Part shown: piece after piece, positions 7,993 through 16,658 of the stretch | Position numbering within the stretch: position 1 is the stretch's first letter | Layout: the number at the start of each line of letters is the position of its first letter | DNA from: Acidobacteriota bacterium | GTDB taxonomy: Bacteria > Acidobacteriota > Vicinamibacteria > Vicinamibacterales > SCN-69-37 | DNA: 64,000 nt | Reading direction: 5' to 3' | NCBI GenBank assembly: GCA_016716905.1 | Contig: JADJUS010000004.1 | Coordinates: 124,001 to 188,000 of the forward strand | Position numbers and translations under genes: made by a program | The notes under the pieces: generated by a model | Database searches by the model: none | What the model saw: only the letters and a program-made list of their open reading frames with translations | Told to the model about the DNA's origin: nothing

Positions 7993-10033
7993 ATGGTGAC
8001 ACGTTCTCATGGCCGTCTGACGCGGCGAATGCGTGCCTTGGCCGGCGTTCTCGCTCTGGGTGGCGCCTGGGGCGCAGGAGCGTCCGCTCGCGAACAGGAT
8101 CTGCCCAGCGGTGCGAGCCTCGTCGCGAAACATCTCGCCGCCATCGGTGGCGCAGACCTCGTTCGCGCAACGACCTCACTTCGCGCAACAGGCGTGACGG
8201 AGCTGCCCGCGCAGAACATTCGCGGCACGTTCGAAGTGTTGGCCGGGCGGCCGGCGAAAGCGATCCTCCGACTGGAACTGGGTGGGATCGGAAAGGCCGA
8301 GAGCGGCTACAACGGCACGGTGGGATGGATGCTGGATCCCGATGGTGGGGCCGTCGATTGTGACCGGCCCACAGCTCGACGAGATGCGCAACGACGCGCA
8401 CTTCGACGCCGTCCTGCATCCACCCGATCTCGTGAAATCGATCACCACCACCGCTCGCGTGGAGTTCGACGGCCGGCCGGCGTTCAAGACGCACGTGGTG
8501 TTTGTGTCGGGCCAGACCCGAGAACACTTCTTTGATGCCGAGCGGGGTTACCTGCTCGGTTTTTCCGGCGACAGCCAGACGCCGATGGGCGTGGTGCCCA
8601 CCACCGTCACGCTCAGGGACTACAAGGCGTTTGGCGCCATGACCCACCCCGCCCGGCTGATCCAGGCGGCGATGGGCGTCGAGCAACACTTCATCTTCGA
8701 GACCTACGAATACAACACGCTCAAACCCGAGGTATTCGATCCGCCCGCCATCATCCGCGCCATCATGAAGACCGACGCGGCGCCCGCCCAGCCCGTGGAG
8801 CCATGGCGCGCCGAGGCCGTGGCCAGTTTCGACGAAGCCTGGACCACCATCAACGATTCATTTTTTGATCCCGGCTTCGGCGGCTTGAACTGGGCCGCGG
8901 TGCGCGACGAACTCCGGCCTCGCGTCTTGTCCGCCACCAGTCCGGAAGATTCCCGGCGCCCCATCCACGAGATGCTCGCTCGCCTCAAGCGCTCGCACTT
9001 CGTGCTCATGACTTCGACAGCCACAAGCGACGATCCCCCGCGCGCGGGTGGGGCCACCGTGGGCGTCGATGTTCGCGTGCTCAAGGACGATGTGGTGATC
9101 ACGCGCGTGACTGCCGGCTCGGCCGCGGCGAATGCCGGCCTTACCTCAGGCCAGGTGCTGCTCGCGATTGACGATGAAGCGGCATCGAAGTGGTTTCGAC
9201 CACAGGCCTCGGGTGTTGATCCGCGTACGCGTGCTCTGGATGTATGGCGTCGCGTGCAGCGGAGTCTCTCGGGCGCGCCCGGCTCAACGGCCACCGTGCG
9301 CGTGAGTGATGACCGAGGCGAACGAGTCATCAAGGTCAGTCGATCGGTGGAGGCCGGTGAACGCGTGGTGCTTGGCGACCTGCCGCCGTTTGTCACGGCG
9401 GTCACCGAGCGCGCGGCGGAGACGCCAGCTGGCCGGCCCGTTGGCGTCATTGGGTTCAACGTGTGGATGACGCCGGTGAACGACCCCGTGGCCCGCGCGG
9501 TCAATCGCTTTCGATCGGCGAAGGGCATCGTGATCGACCTGCGAGGGAATCCCGGCGGTCTGGCGGCAATGATCTCCGGCGTGGCCGGACACCTCTTCAC
9601 CACACCCGAGGTGCTGGGCCATATGAAGACCCGCTCGTCGGATCTAGTATTTCGCGCGAACCCGCGGATGGTCACACCCGAGGGCGTGCCGGTGGTGCCG
9701 TACGGAGGCCCTGTGGCCATCCTGGTGGACGAGCTGACCGCCAGCGCCTCAGAGTGCTTCGCCGGAGCCCTTCAGAGCCTTGGCCGGGCGAGGGTCTTCG
9801 GCCGCCAGACCCTGGGGCAGGCCCTGCCGGCGTCCACCCGTCGTCTACCCAACGGCGACCTGCTGATGTACGTGGTCGGTGACTTTGTGACCGCCACCGG
9901 ACGCCGCCTCGAGGGCGAGGGCGTGGTGCCCGATCAGGTCGTCCCTCTCACCCTGCAGGCCCTCAGGGCTGGCCGCGACGCCACGCTTGAGGCGGCCCTG
10001 CGCTGGCTTGACTCGTCTGCAGACGTGAATTGA
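7993..10033 (+). pseudogene. S41-family peptidase with PDZ domain, frameshifted
   Basis: Two overlapping frames encode one protein. The first (from ATG 7993) gives a signal peptide (MRALAGVLALGGAWGAGASA) and an N-terminal domain up to GYNGTVGWMLDPDGG. The second continues with VGPSIVTGPQLDEMR to the stop at 10033. Removing one G from the GGGG run at 8347-8350 joins them as DPDGGPSIVTGP. Downstream are a PDZ domain (VVITRVTAGSAAANAGLTSG), the S41 core GIVIDLRGNPGG and the nucleophile region VDELTASASECFAGAL (Ser). The usual GK.. catalytic lysine position reads GRQTLGQAL, with Gln instead of Lys. So the gene is either a non-catalytic member, a decayed gene or a sequencing indel. Confidence 0.8.
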
Positions 10034-10097
10034 CTCTGGGCGGAGGGGTGGGTTATCCTCCCTCGACCTACACGAACACCCGATGTATTGCGCTTTG

Positions 10098-10113
10098 AGG
10101 TCATGTCTGACCT
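10098..10113. promoter_or_regulatory. inverted repeat upstream of the Gly/Pro-rich protein gene
   Basis: AGGTCATGTCTGACCT is a perfect 6-4-6 inverted repeat, 39 bp upstream of the ATG at 10153. No T-tract follows, so an operator or RNA hairpin in the 5' leader is more likely than a terminator. The assignment is tentative. Confidence 0.3.
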
Positions 10114-10152
10114 TGGTTTTGGGTGGTCGCAATTGCAGGAGTACTAATACGA

Positions 10153-10947
10153 ATGGAACAGCAGCGCCCGCTGCGCTTGGGCGATCTCGTGGACGACTAC
10201 TGTCCGAGAGAACGCCGTGTTACCAACCACGCGATCGTCGCCATCGTTGAGGACGCGATTCGGCAAACTCGCTGCACTGCATGCGAGGCCGACCACGTCT
10301 ACAAGGGAGGCAAGGCGCCCGCTCGGAAGAAGGCCGCTCGAACGAAAGAAGACGAGCAGACCGCTCTTTACGACCAGGTGCTGGCGAACGTGACCGGAGG
10401 CACGCCCGTGCCCCCGCCGCCTGAGCCGGTTGTCGTCCCGGTGCCGGTGGTGGTGGCCGCGCCTCCTCCGCCTGTCCACGCGCCAATAGCCGAGCCAACG
10501 CCGCAAGCCGTGGCCGCTGCCGCCCCGGCAGCCGATCCCGAACCGGCTCCGCTGGTGATAGACGAAGGGTGGTCGCTCAACAGGCGCTTGATACGCGCAT
10601 CCCTTCCCCGCAACGACAGCCAGCCCCCTCCCCCCCGAGCGATTCCCGAATTCACGATGCACCAGCGCAATGTGCGCGGCTCGCAGCAATTTCGTGGCGG
10701 CGGTGGGAATGGCAACGGCAATGGCAGCGGGTACGGAGGCTCGGGTGGTGGCGGATGGCACGACCGCAGCAGCCAGGGCGCCAACGGCAATTCCAATGGT
10801 CACCGCGGCGGGTTCCGCCCCGACCCGCAAGGACAAGGGCAGGGACCAGGACAGGGTGAAGGCCAGCCCGGTTCACCGAACGGACAGCGGCCTGGCGGTG
10901 GACGCCGGCGGCGTCGGCACAAGTCACCCAGACCACCGCAGAACTAA
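10153..10947 (+). CDS. low-complexity Pro/Gly-rich protein with Cys-containing N-domain
   Basis: 264 residues from ATG 10153 (AGGAG at 10137-10141). Residues 1-50 form a folded-looking domain (LGDLVDDYCPRERRVTNHAI then QTRCTACEADHVYKGGKAP) with three Cys and two His that could bind a metal. Next come a Lys/Arg-rich stretch, a Pro/Val/Ala linker (PPPPEPVVVPVPVVVAAPPP), a Gly/Asn/Ser-rich region and a strongly basic tail (GGGRRRRRHKSP). The layout resembles proteins that bind RNA or DNA through disordered basic tails, but I recognise no named family. fabI follows 6 bp later. Confidence 0.65.
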   Translation: MEQQRPLRLGDLVDDYCPRERRVTNHAIVAIVEDAIRQTRCTACEADHVYKGGKAPARKKAARTKEDEQTALYDQVLANVTGGTPVPPPPEPVVVPVPVVVAAPPPPVHAPIAEPTPQAVAAAAPAADPEPAPLVIDEGWSLNRRLIRASLPRNDSQPPPPRAIPEFTMHQRNVRGSQQFRGGGGNGNGNGSGYGGSGGGGWHDRSSQGANGNSNGHRGGFRPDPQGQGQGPGQGEGQPGSPNGQRPGGGRRRRRHKSPRPPQN

Positions 10948-10953
10948 TCGCTC

Positions 10954-11727
10954 ATGACACAACTCACTTCCAAAGTTGGCCTCATCGTCGGCGTGGCCAA
11001 CAAGCGGTCGATTGCGTGGGCGATCGCCCAGGCGGCCTCGGCCCAGGGCGCGTCACTCATCCTCACGTATGCCGGCGAACGGCTTGAAGAAAACGTTCGC
11101 GAGCTGGCGGCGACCTTGCCCAACGTCACGGTTCTGCCGTGTGATGTGACTGACGATGCGCAGATCGATGCGCTGTTTGAGAACATCCAGACGCAGCACG
11201 GTGGGTTGGACTTCATGCTGCACGGCGCCGCGTATGCCCTGCGCGAAGACCTGGCCGCGCCGTTCTCGCAGACGTCGCGCGAAGGGTTCCGCATTGCGCT
11301 TGATGTCAGCGCGTACTCCCTCGTGGCGCTCACGCGCCGTGCCGCGCCGCTGATGGCCGCCCGCGGTGGTGGCAGCATCGTCACGCTGACGTATCTGGGC
11401 AGCGACCGCGTGTTCACCAACTACAACGTGATGGGTGTGGCCAAGGCCGCGCTCGAGGCGTCGGTGCGCTATCTTGCGAGCGACCTCGGCCCGCAGGGCA
11501 TTCGCGTGAACGCCATTTCCGCGGGGCCCATCAAAACGCTGGCCGCATCCGGCGTGTCGGGGTTTTCGTCCATTCTGCAGACCTATCGCGATCGTGCCCC
11601 CCTGCGTCGCACAGTGGACACCAGCGAAGTGGCAGACGCGGCGATCTTTCTGCTGAGTCCGGCGGGTCGCGGAATCACGGCTGAAGTGCTGATGGTGGAC
11701 GCCGGCTTCCACGCCATGGGCGTGTAG
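10954..11727 (+). CDS. fabI: enoyl-[acyl-carrier-protein] reductase (NADH)
   Basis: Catalyses the last step of each fatty acid elongation cycle (trans-2-enoyl-ACP to acyl-ACP). The 257-residue length is typical. Visible motifs are the FabI nucleotide-binding GVANKRSIAWAIAQ, the CDVTDD segment, and the catalytic region TYLGSDRVFTNYNVMGVAKA, with the FabI-specific spacing Tyr-X6-Lys. The segment ISAGPIKTLAASGVSGF is the substrate-binding loop of FabI rather than of other SDR reductases. The stop TAG shares its last G with the GTG start of nagA, so the two genes are translationally coupled. Confidence 0.96.
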   Translation: MTQLTSKVGLIVGVANKRSIAWAIAQAASAQGASLILTYAGERLEENVRELAATLPNVTVLPCDVTDDAQIDALFENIQTQHGGLDFMLHGAAYALREDLAAPFSQTSREGFRIALDVSAYSLVALTRRAAPLMAARGGGSIVTLTYLGSDRVFTNYNVMGVAKAALEASVRYLASDLGPQGIRVNAISAGPIKTLAASGVSGFSSILQTYRDRAPLRRTVDTSEVADAAIFLLSPAGRGITAEVLMVDAGFHAMGV

Positions 11728-12986
11728 TGTCCGTCACGCGAACCTTCCTGTCGGGCGCCGATGTGGTCTTGCCGGACCGCGTGGCGTCAGGACTCACGGT
11801 GGTGATGGAAGGTGACCGCATCGTTGACCTGACGAGCGGGCCAAGGGAACTCTCACACAGCGAGCGGCGCGTGGATGCCACCGGGCAACTGGTGGTGCCG
11901 GGGTTCGTCGATGTGCACGTGCATGGCGTGATGGGCATCGATGTGCTGGACGGCGCCACAGCCGTGGCGTCGGTGGCGCGCGAGCTTTCACGATTCGGGG
12001 TCACGGCGTTTTGCCCCACGTCGGTGGCGTGTTCGCCCGACACCCTCTCTGCATTTCTGGATTCGGTGGCGGCCGCGCGAAGCGCACCCGAACCCGGCGC
12101 CGCACGCGTCTTGCGCGCGCACCTCGAAAGCAACTTCATCAATCCCGCGTACTGCGGCGCGCAGCCGACGGAGTGGCTGTGGACGTACGAGCAGAAAAAC
12201 GACCTCAGAGGTCAAGAAAACGACCTCAGAGGTCGTTTTGCGGGAGATGACAAAATCGACCTCAGAGGTCGTTTTGCAGACGATGCAACAAAACGACCTC
12301 TGAGGTCGTTTTTGTCTCCCGACGTCGGCATCCTCACCATGGCGCCGGAGATGCCCGGCGGGATGGACCTGCTGCGCGCGGCGGTCCAGGCGGGCATCAG
12401 GGTGTCGCTGGGCCACTCCGGCGCCACGTTCGACCAGGCGCGCGAGGCCATCGACGCGGGCGCCCGGCACGCCACACACCTGTTCAATCGCATGTCGCCC
12501 ATGGGACATCGCGACCCCGGCCTCGTGGGCGCCGTGTTGTCGAGCGACGAAGTGGCCGCTGAACTCATCTGCGACGGCCATCACGTCCATCCCGCGGTGA
12601 TGCGCGTGGCCATTGCCGCCAAAGGACACAGCCGGATGATGGCGATCACTGACGGCACGGCCGGCGCGGGCCTGCCGCGCGGTTCCTGCGCCCGTCTCGG
12701 TGGCCGCAATATCACCGTCGGCGATGTGGCGCGGCTCGACGATGGGACGCTGGCGGGGAGCGTGGCCACGATGGATCGGGTGTTTGCAACCCTGGTGACC
12801 CAGGCGGGGCAGTCGCTTGTAGAGGCCGCCCTGCTGTGTTCCACCACCCCGGCCCGCGAACTCGGCCTCATCGGACAAGGCGTGATTGCCCCTGGCAGCC
12901 TGGCGGACCTGGCCATCCTGACCCCCGGCCTTCGGGTGGTCCAAACCTGGGTGGGCGGTCGAACGTCGCACCCCGTACGACCGTAA
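11727..12986 (+). CDS. nagA: N-acetylglucosamine-6-phosphate deacetylase with repeat-derived insertion
   Basis: Deacetylates GlcNAc-6-P in amino sugar and cell-wall recycling. It has the metal-binding HVHGVMGIDVLDG, the AHLESNFINPAYCGAQ active-site Glu segment, SLGHSGATFDQA, ARHATHLFNRM, CDGHHVHP and the catalytic Asp in MAITDGT, and ends with DGTLAGSVATMD and the family-typical closing strands. At 419 residues it is about 40 longer than usual. The excess (about residues 157-196) is exactly the translation of a cluster of family A palindromes (12195-12313), reading as repeated NDLRG, DLRGRF and KRPLRSF. The insertion follows the Glu loop and keeps the frame. The start is GTG, sharing one base with the fabI stop. 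Confidence 0.92.
   Translation: MSVTRTFLSGADVVLPDRVASGLTVVMEGDRIVDLTSGPRELSHSERRVDATGQLVVPGFVDVHVHGVMGIDVLDGATAVASVARELSRFGVTAFCPTSVACSPDTLSAFLDSVAAARSAPEPGAARVLRAHLESNFINPAYCGAQPTEWLWTYEQKNDLRGQENDLRGRFAGDDKIDLRGRFADDATKRPLRSFLSPDVGILTMAPEMPGGMDLLRAAVQAGIRVSLGHSGATFDQAREAIDAGARHATHLFNRMSPMGHRDPGLVGAVLSSDEVAAELICDGHHVHPAVMRVAIAAKGHSRMMAITDGTAGAGLPRGSCARLGGRNITVGDVARLDDGTLAGSVATMDRVFATLVTQAGQSLVEAALLCSTTPARELGLIGQGVIAPGSLADLAILTPGLRVVQTWVGGRTSHPVRP
12195..12313. repeat. family A palindrome cluster inside nagA (four copies)
   Basis: Four copies of the palindrome ACGACCTCWGAGGTCGT type: one truncated (12195-12213) and full ones at about 12217-12239, 12252-12275 (with ATCGACC) and 12290-12313, separated by 3-15 bp spacers. 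The same 21-bp core occurs at 20958-21022, 24078-24138, 28415-28476 and 36130-36190. Confidence 0.95.
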
Positions 12987-12994
12987 GGATAACC

Positions 12995-13885
12995 ATGCGC
13001 ACCCTCACCGCCTCGGGACTCCTGCTTTGCGCCACATCCCTCTCTGCCTGCAGCATCAACGTCGACACAGAAGGGTTCATCGTCCGCGAGGAGAAACGTT
13101 TTGCCGTTGAAGGCATTGCGGAACTGACGCTCCAGACGTTTGACGGCGGCGTGGAAGTGCGGGGCTGGGACCGCCCCGAGGTGCTTGTGGAGATCGAGAT
13201 GCGGGCCGAGGACAAGGAAGCCGTCTCGAAGATCACGGTGCTGGCCGAGCAGACGGGCCAGAAGATTCAGGTCGATGTGCGTCACTCAGGAACCACACGG
13301 TTTGTGGGCATAGGCGTATTCACGTCGCCGAGCGCGCGCTTGATCGTGAGTGCGCCCCGCAAGGTCAACCTCGACATCAGAACATCGGATGGCTCGGTGG
13401 TGGTCGAGCGGATTGATGGCAAATTGCAGCTTCGTACCGCTGACGGCAGTATCCGGGCGACCGAAACGGCCGGGGACCTGTTGGCCGAGTCGGGCGATGG
13501 ATCGCTGACGCTTGAAGATGTTGAGGGCCGGGTTGAGGCTCGCACCACGGACGGTACGATCAGGGTTTCTGGCGTGCCCGGCGTGGTGCGCGCACGTTCG
13601 GGCGACGGCTCCATCGTTCTCAGAATCCGCCGCGGCGCGGTGATGACCGAAGACTGGATGGTGGCCACCAACGATGGGTCCATCTCGGCAGAGCTGCCGG
13701 ATGACTTCAGCGGCCTCATCGAGGCCGAGCCCGGCTCCGACAGCCGCGCGCGCTCAGACCTCAAGCTCGAGGATCAAGTGGGCGGGACGCGCGAACAGCG
13801 ATCACTGCGTGGGCGCCTCGGCGCCGGCGGCAAGACCATGGTCCTTCGCACGGGCGACGGGTCCATTCGGCTCACGCAGTATTGA
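12995..13885 (+). CDS. DUF4097-type beta-helix lipoprotein
   Basis: 296 residues from ATG 12995. The N-terminus MRTLTASGLLLCATSLSAC is a lipoprotein signal with lipobox LSAC, so the protein is lipid-anchored in the envelope. The body has repeating short strands (LDIRTSDGSVVVERIDGKLQ, LRTADGSIRATETAGDLL, GDGSLTLEDVEG, TTDGTIRVSGVPG, ATNDGSISAELP), the pattern of DUF4097/adhesin-like right-handed beta structures. It lies 8 bp after nagA. The biochemical role of this family is unknown. Its TGA stop lies at the start of a heptamer repeat array. Confidence 0.85.
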   Translation: MRTLTASGLLLCATSLSACSINVDTEGFIVREEKRFAVEGIAELTLQTFDGGVEVRGWDRPEVLVEIEMRAEDKEAVSKITVLAEQTGQKIQVDVRHSGTTRFVGIGVFTSPSARLIVSAPRKVNLDIRTSDGSVVVERIDGKLQLRTADGSIRATETAGDLLAESGDGSLTLEDVEGRVEARTTDGTIRVSGVPGVVRARSGDGSIVLRIRRGAVMTEDWMVATNDGSISAELPDDFSGLIEAEPGSDSRARSDLKLEDQVGGTREQRSLRGRLGAGGKTMVLRTGDGSIRLTQY

Positions 13886-13923
13886 GTCCAGAGTCCAGAG
13901 TCCAGAGTCCAGGGTCCAGGGTC
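13884..13923. repeat. heptamer tandem repeat (family C), reverse orientation
   Basis: Five to six units of GAGTCCA/GGGTCCA (the complement of TGGACTC/TGGACCC). The array begins within the stop codon of the DUF4097 gene and ends 5 bp before the stop of the convergent fusion gene. Confidence 0.85.
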
Positions 13924-13928
13924 CGGAA

Positions 13929-15878
13929 TCACCCAGACAGTCGGGCGAACCTCCGCGTGGATTCCGGGAAGTCCACGCCCATCGCGAACCAGTACACAAC
14001 GCCCGCTGCCAATGCGGTCGAGAGCAGCCGCACATCGGCGAGCGTCGAGGGTGGCGGTGCGGATGGTCCGCCGAGCGATGTCAGGGCCATGCCGGCGAAT
14101 ACACTCGCGATAGAGAGGGCCTGGTAGATCGGCATGCCGAGCCACTGCCGGGTCTGCGGCTCGCCGCGATGACCCTCTTCCACGAACCGCGCTAGCCCGG
14201 CCAGGACCAGATACGCACCAGAGATGAACCAGATCGGCGCCTGCAGGTTCCAGAGCCGCAGCAGGAGCACACCAATCGCGATGTTGCCGGCTATCGAGTA
14301 CACCTGTGTGGGATGAATCGACTGGCCTGAAAGGTGCGACAGCGAGACCACGCGGGAATGCTCGTTCGCGACCCGAATGCCGAAGCGGGGATCGACCGGC
14401 GCGCCGTGACAGCAACCTTGAACGAGACAGCGCAGGCGGCCAAGCGCCTGAATCCAGGGCGACATGGTGGCGGCAGCGGCGAGGATGATCGCCGTCGGCT
14501 GGCCGAATGCGCCGGACGCGATCGTGCCGAGGCAGCCCCCAACCACCGCTCCGTAGTAACCGAATGGTCGTTGCACGGTGGTAGCCGCATCTGCCCACTG
14601 CGCCCACAAGGCGGCGCCGACCAGAGCGAACGTCGCGAGCATCATCACGCCCGGCCACGCATCGGGTCCGGCCAACGCCACCATCCCGCCGACGCCCACC
14701 AGAGCGGCCAGGCCAGGGTAGATGCCGTGGTTGATGATGCGGATCGGCCCCAGACGCCATGCGTGCCAGGAGTTGGCGAGCCTTTCTGCGGCATCGAGCG
14801 TTGCGCGCCACGCGCGTACTGGATGCCAGAGGAGTAGGACGAACGCCATCGCAGCGGGAATGTCGGCCACCGCGTGCATTCCTGTTGTCACACAACTCAC
14901 GGCGACAGCCGCGGCCCAGATCCAGCCCACGAGGGCCCAGCCACGCGATCGCCGCGAGAGTGCGCCCGCAACAAACGCCGCCCAGACCACATGGAACGCG
15001 GGCCACGCCGCCACGGGGGGATTCGCATACTTCTGGTCAAGGGCCAGCACCCAGCCGAGCGGGCCAGCCGGATCGAACGGCCGGAACGGGGCGATGACCG
15101 GCACCGTGAGGTAGATGATCGACAGCACCACAGTGGCGGCCACGGCTTGCTCCGCCATTCGCCGCAACGCTGCTCGCGTGGGCACGAGGAACGCCGCGAG
15201 GGGCACCATCAGATAGGCGCTCACGTAGATGGGCACGGTCCACAGGAGGACTGGCCAGTTCTTCTCCGCATCAAGGCGAATGTCAAAAGCGTCCGGTGGC
15301 ACGCCGAGCTCCTTGACCGCGGTATATGCAAGGAGCCACGGTGCAAGGACGACGAACATGAATGAAAAACGCTCAGCGAACGTCGGCGGCCGCTCATCGT
15401 CAGGGGGCAGGCTGAGCCATGGTCTGAACGATGCGGCCTCGGAGCCGAACCGGCGCCGCAGGTCTGGCCGCTCGAAACCATAGACAAGCGCCGCGCAGGC
15501 GAGAGCGACGACCGGAGTCACAATCCACAAGCCCGAGGCCGAACCGGTGGTCCATGACACTCCGGCGCAGGCCACGACCCAACCAAAATAGATGGGATGT
15601 GCGATGACGTGGTAGATGCCTGAGCTCACGAACCTGGCGGGCGGAAACGCGTTCATCGGCAGGCCGTGGCCCCGCCGGATAATCTGGACGACACCGGTGA
15701 TCCAGATCAGTACGCCCAGCGCAGTGAGGATCGCGCCACCCGTGATCGACTGATACGCCGGGAGATCGAACTGTCGATCGAGCGAGCGGGCCCAGAGCAC
15801 CAGCGTCACAGGCAAGGCGACGGTGAATGCCAGGCCGTAGAGGATGCGGCCGATGCTGCGAGTGCCCGTTATCCCCAT
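13929..15878 (-). CDS. three-domain membrane protein: ICMT-like, PAP2-like and Lgt-like fusion
   Basis: 649 residues and about 17-20 hydrophobic segments. Residues 1-170 resemble isoprenylcysteine/phospholipid methyltransferases (GHGLPMNAFPPARFVSSGIY then HVIAHPIYFGW, like the SAM-binding RNPxYxG region). Residues 190-370 resemble PAP2/inositol-phosphotransferase proteins (AWPAFHVVWAAFVAG and VTTGMHAVADIPAA, the two His motifs). Residues 390-649 resemble prolipoprotein diacylglyceryl transferase (RLRCLVQGCCHGAP, SIHPTQVYSI and ARFVEEGHRGEPQTR). Each domain alone acts on lipids or lipidated substrates at the membrane, so the fusion suggests one lipid-tailoring enzyme (inference). Its start overlaps the upstream unknown gene by 10 bp. 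Confidence 0.75.
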   Translation of the reverse strand: MGITGTRSIGRILYGLAFTVALPVTLVLWARSLDRQFDLPAYQSITGGAILTALGVLIWITGVVQIIRRGHGLPMNAFPPARFVSSGIYHVIAHPIYFGWVVACAGVSWTTGSASGLWIVTPVVALACAALVYGFERPDLRRRFGSEAASFRPWLSLPPDDERPPTFAERFSFMFVVLAPWLLAYTAVKELGVPPDAFDIRLDAEKNWPVLLWTVPIYVSAYLMVPLAAFLVPTRAALRRMAEQAVAATVVLSIIYLTVPVIAPFRPFDPAGPLGWVLALDQKYANPPVAAWPAFHVVWAAFVAGALSRRSRGWALVGWIWAAAVAVSCVTTGMHAVADIPAAMAFVLLLWHPVRAWRATLDAAERLANSWHAWRLGPIRIINHGIYPGLAALVGVGGMVALAGPDAWPGVMMLATFALVGAALWAQWADAATTVQRPFGYYGAVVGGCLGTIASGAFGQPTAIILAAAATMSPWIQALGRLRCLVQGCCHGAPVDPRFGIRVANEHSRVVSLSHLSGQSIHPTQVYSIAGNIAIGVLLLRLWNLQAPIWFISGAYLVLAGLARFVEEGHRGEPQTRQWLGMPIYQALSIASVFAGMALTSLGGPSAPPPSTLADVRLLSTALAAGVVYWFAMGVDFPESTRRFARLSG

Positions 15879-16639
15879 CGCACCACCTCATGAATGACCC
15901 ACCCGGTTTCCGCGGCGCCACGATCGCTACGGAGCACTGCCGGTGAAATCCACTTCGTCTCCACTGCGTGAGCGGCCCGGCGGGGCACACAGAACGAAAA
16001 GACACCGGCCACGGTCTGCCCGAGCTGGCCATGGCGCCAGACCCGTCCGGGGTCGATCTCCAGCGTCGCGCCAGGCCAAGCCACCCTGTCACGCTCCACC
16101 ACGCTCGCGTCCACGGCAACTCCTTCGGCGAATACCCAGCGCCGGTCGAGTCCACCGCGCCAGTCGATCCAGACGACGCTCCGGCGCTCACTGACAAACC
16201 TGCCCCATCGCAGTTCGCTGAAGGGCAGCGCCCAGGGCGCCACGGTCATTTCCAGTGTTTCGGCGTAGCCGAAGCCGGCGAGGATCTGGGCGTTCGGCAG
16301 GCGCAGCGACGCGCGTCCGCCGGGTTGCTGGCATCGCCACACAATCTTCCCGCGCTCATCGTCGAGCAACGAGATGGTGATGGGGGGATATCGCGAGGTC
16401 CATTGACCCGTGACGCCCAATGGCGACGCGTCGAGTTCGAGGTCGTGGCCCGCGGCGGTGATCTTCGGTCGTGCGGAGAGACGTCGGTGGTCCGGGCGCG
16501 GCAGGGAGCCCGGAGCGTTCATGATCTCGAAGTACGGCAGCGAGACCGGTCCCACTCCCACGCGCGCAGAGTAGACGATAGCCGCGTCACCCCCGGCGGT
16601 GACACAGTCCAAGTACCACTTGCGAAGCGCGAAGCGCAC
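15869..16639 (-). CDS. conserved protein of unknown function (possible lipocalin/AttH-like fold)
   Basis: About 256 residues from GTG 16639 (GGGACAG upstream). The open frame extends to 16723 but would then overlap queC. The sequence is Trp- and Tyr-rich and beta-patterned: KWYLDCVTAGGDAAIVYSAR, LPYFEI, GKIVWRCQQPGGRASL, ILAGFGYAETLEMTVAPW, LRWGRFVSERRSVVWIDWRG. Alternating strands with WIDW-type motifs recall AttH/carotenoid hydratase lipocalin-like proteins, but the match is by eye and weak. It sits between queC and the membrane fusion gene and overlaps the latter by 10 bp, so the two probably work together on a lipophilic substrate (inference). Confidence 0.6.
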   Translation of the reverse strand: MRFALRKWYLDCVTAGGDAAIVYSARVGVGPVSLPYFEIMNAPGSLPRPDHRRLSARPKITAAGHDLELDASPLGVTGQWTSRYPPITISLLDDERGKIVWRCQQPGGRASLRLPNAQILAGFGYAETLEMTVAPWALPFSELRWGRFVSERRSVVWIDWRGGLDRRWVFAEGVAVDASVVERDRVAWPGATLEIDPGRVWRHGQLGQTVAGVFSFCVPRRAAHAVETKWISPAVLRSDRGAAETGWVIHEVVRWG

Positions 16640-16658
16640 CTGTCCCAAGCATACGCTC

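Noticed and set aside
12195..12313. CRISPR array in nagA
   Set aside because: The repeats are palindromic, spacers are only 3-15 bp and unequal, and no cas gene is present.
13774..15006. A long minus-strand frame overlapping the fusion gene in another frame
   Set aside because: Arg-rich shifted copy of the fusion protein and of the DUF4097 antisense; the fusion frame has clear domains.
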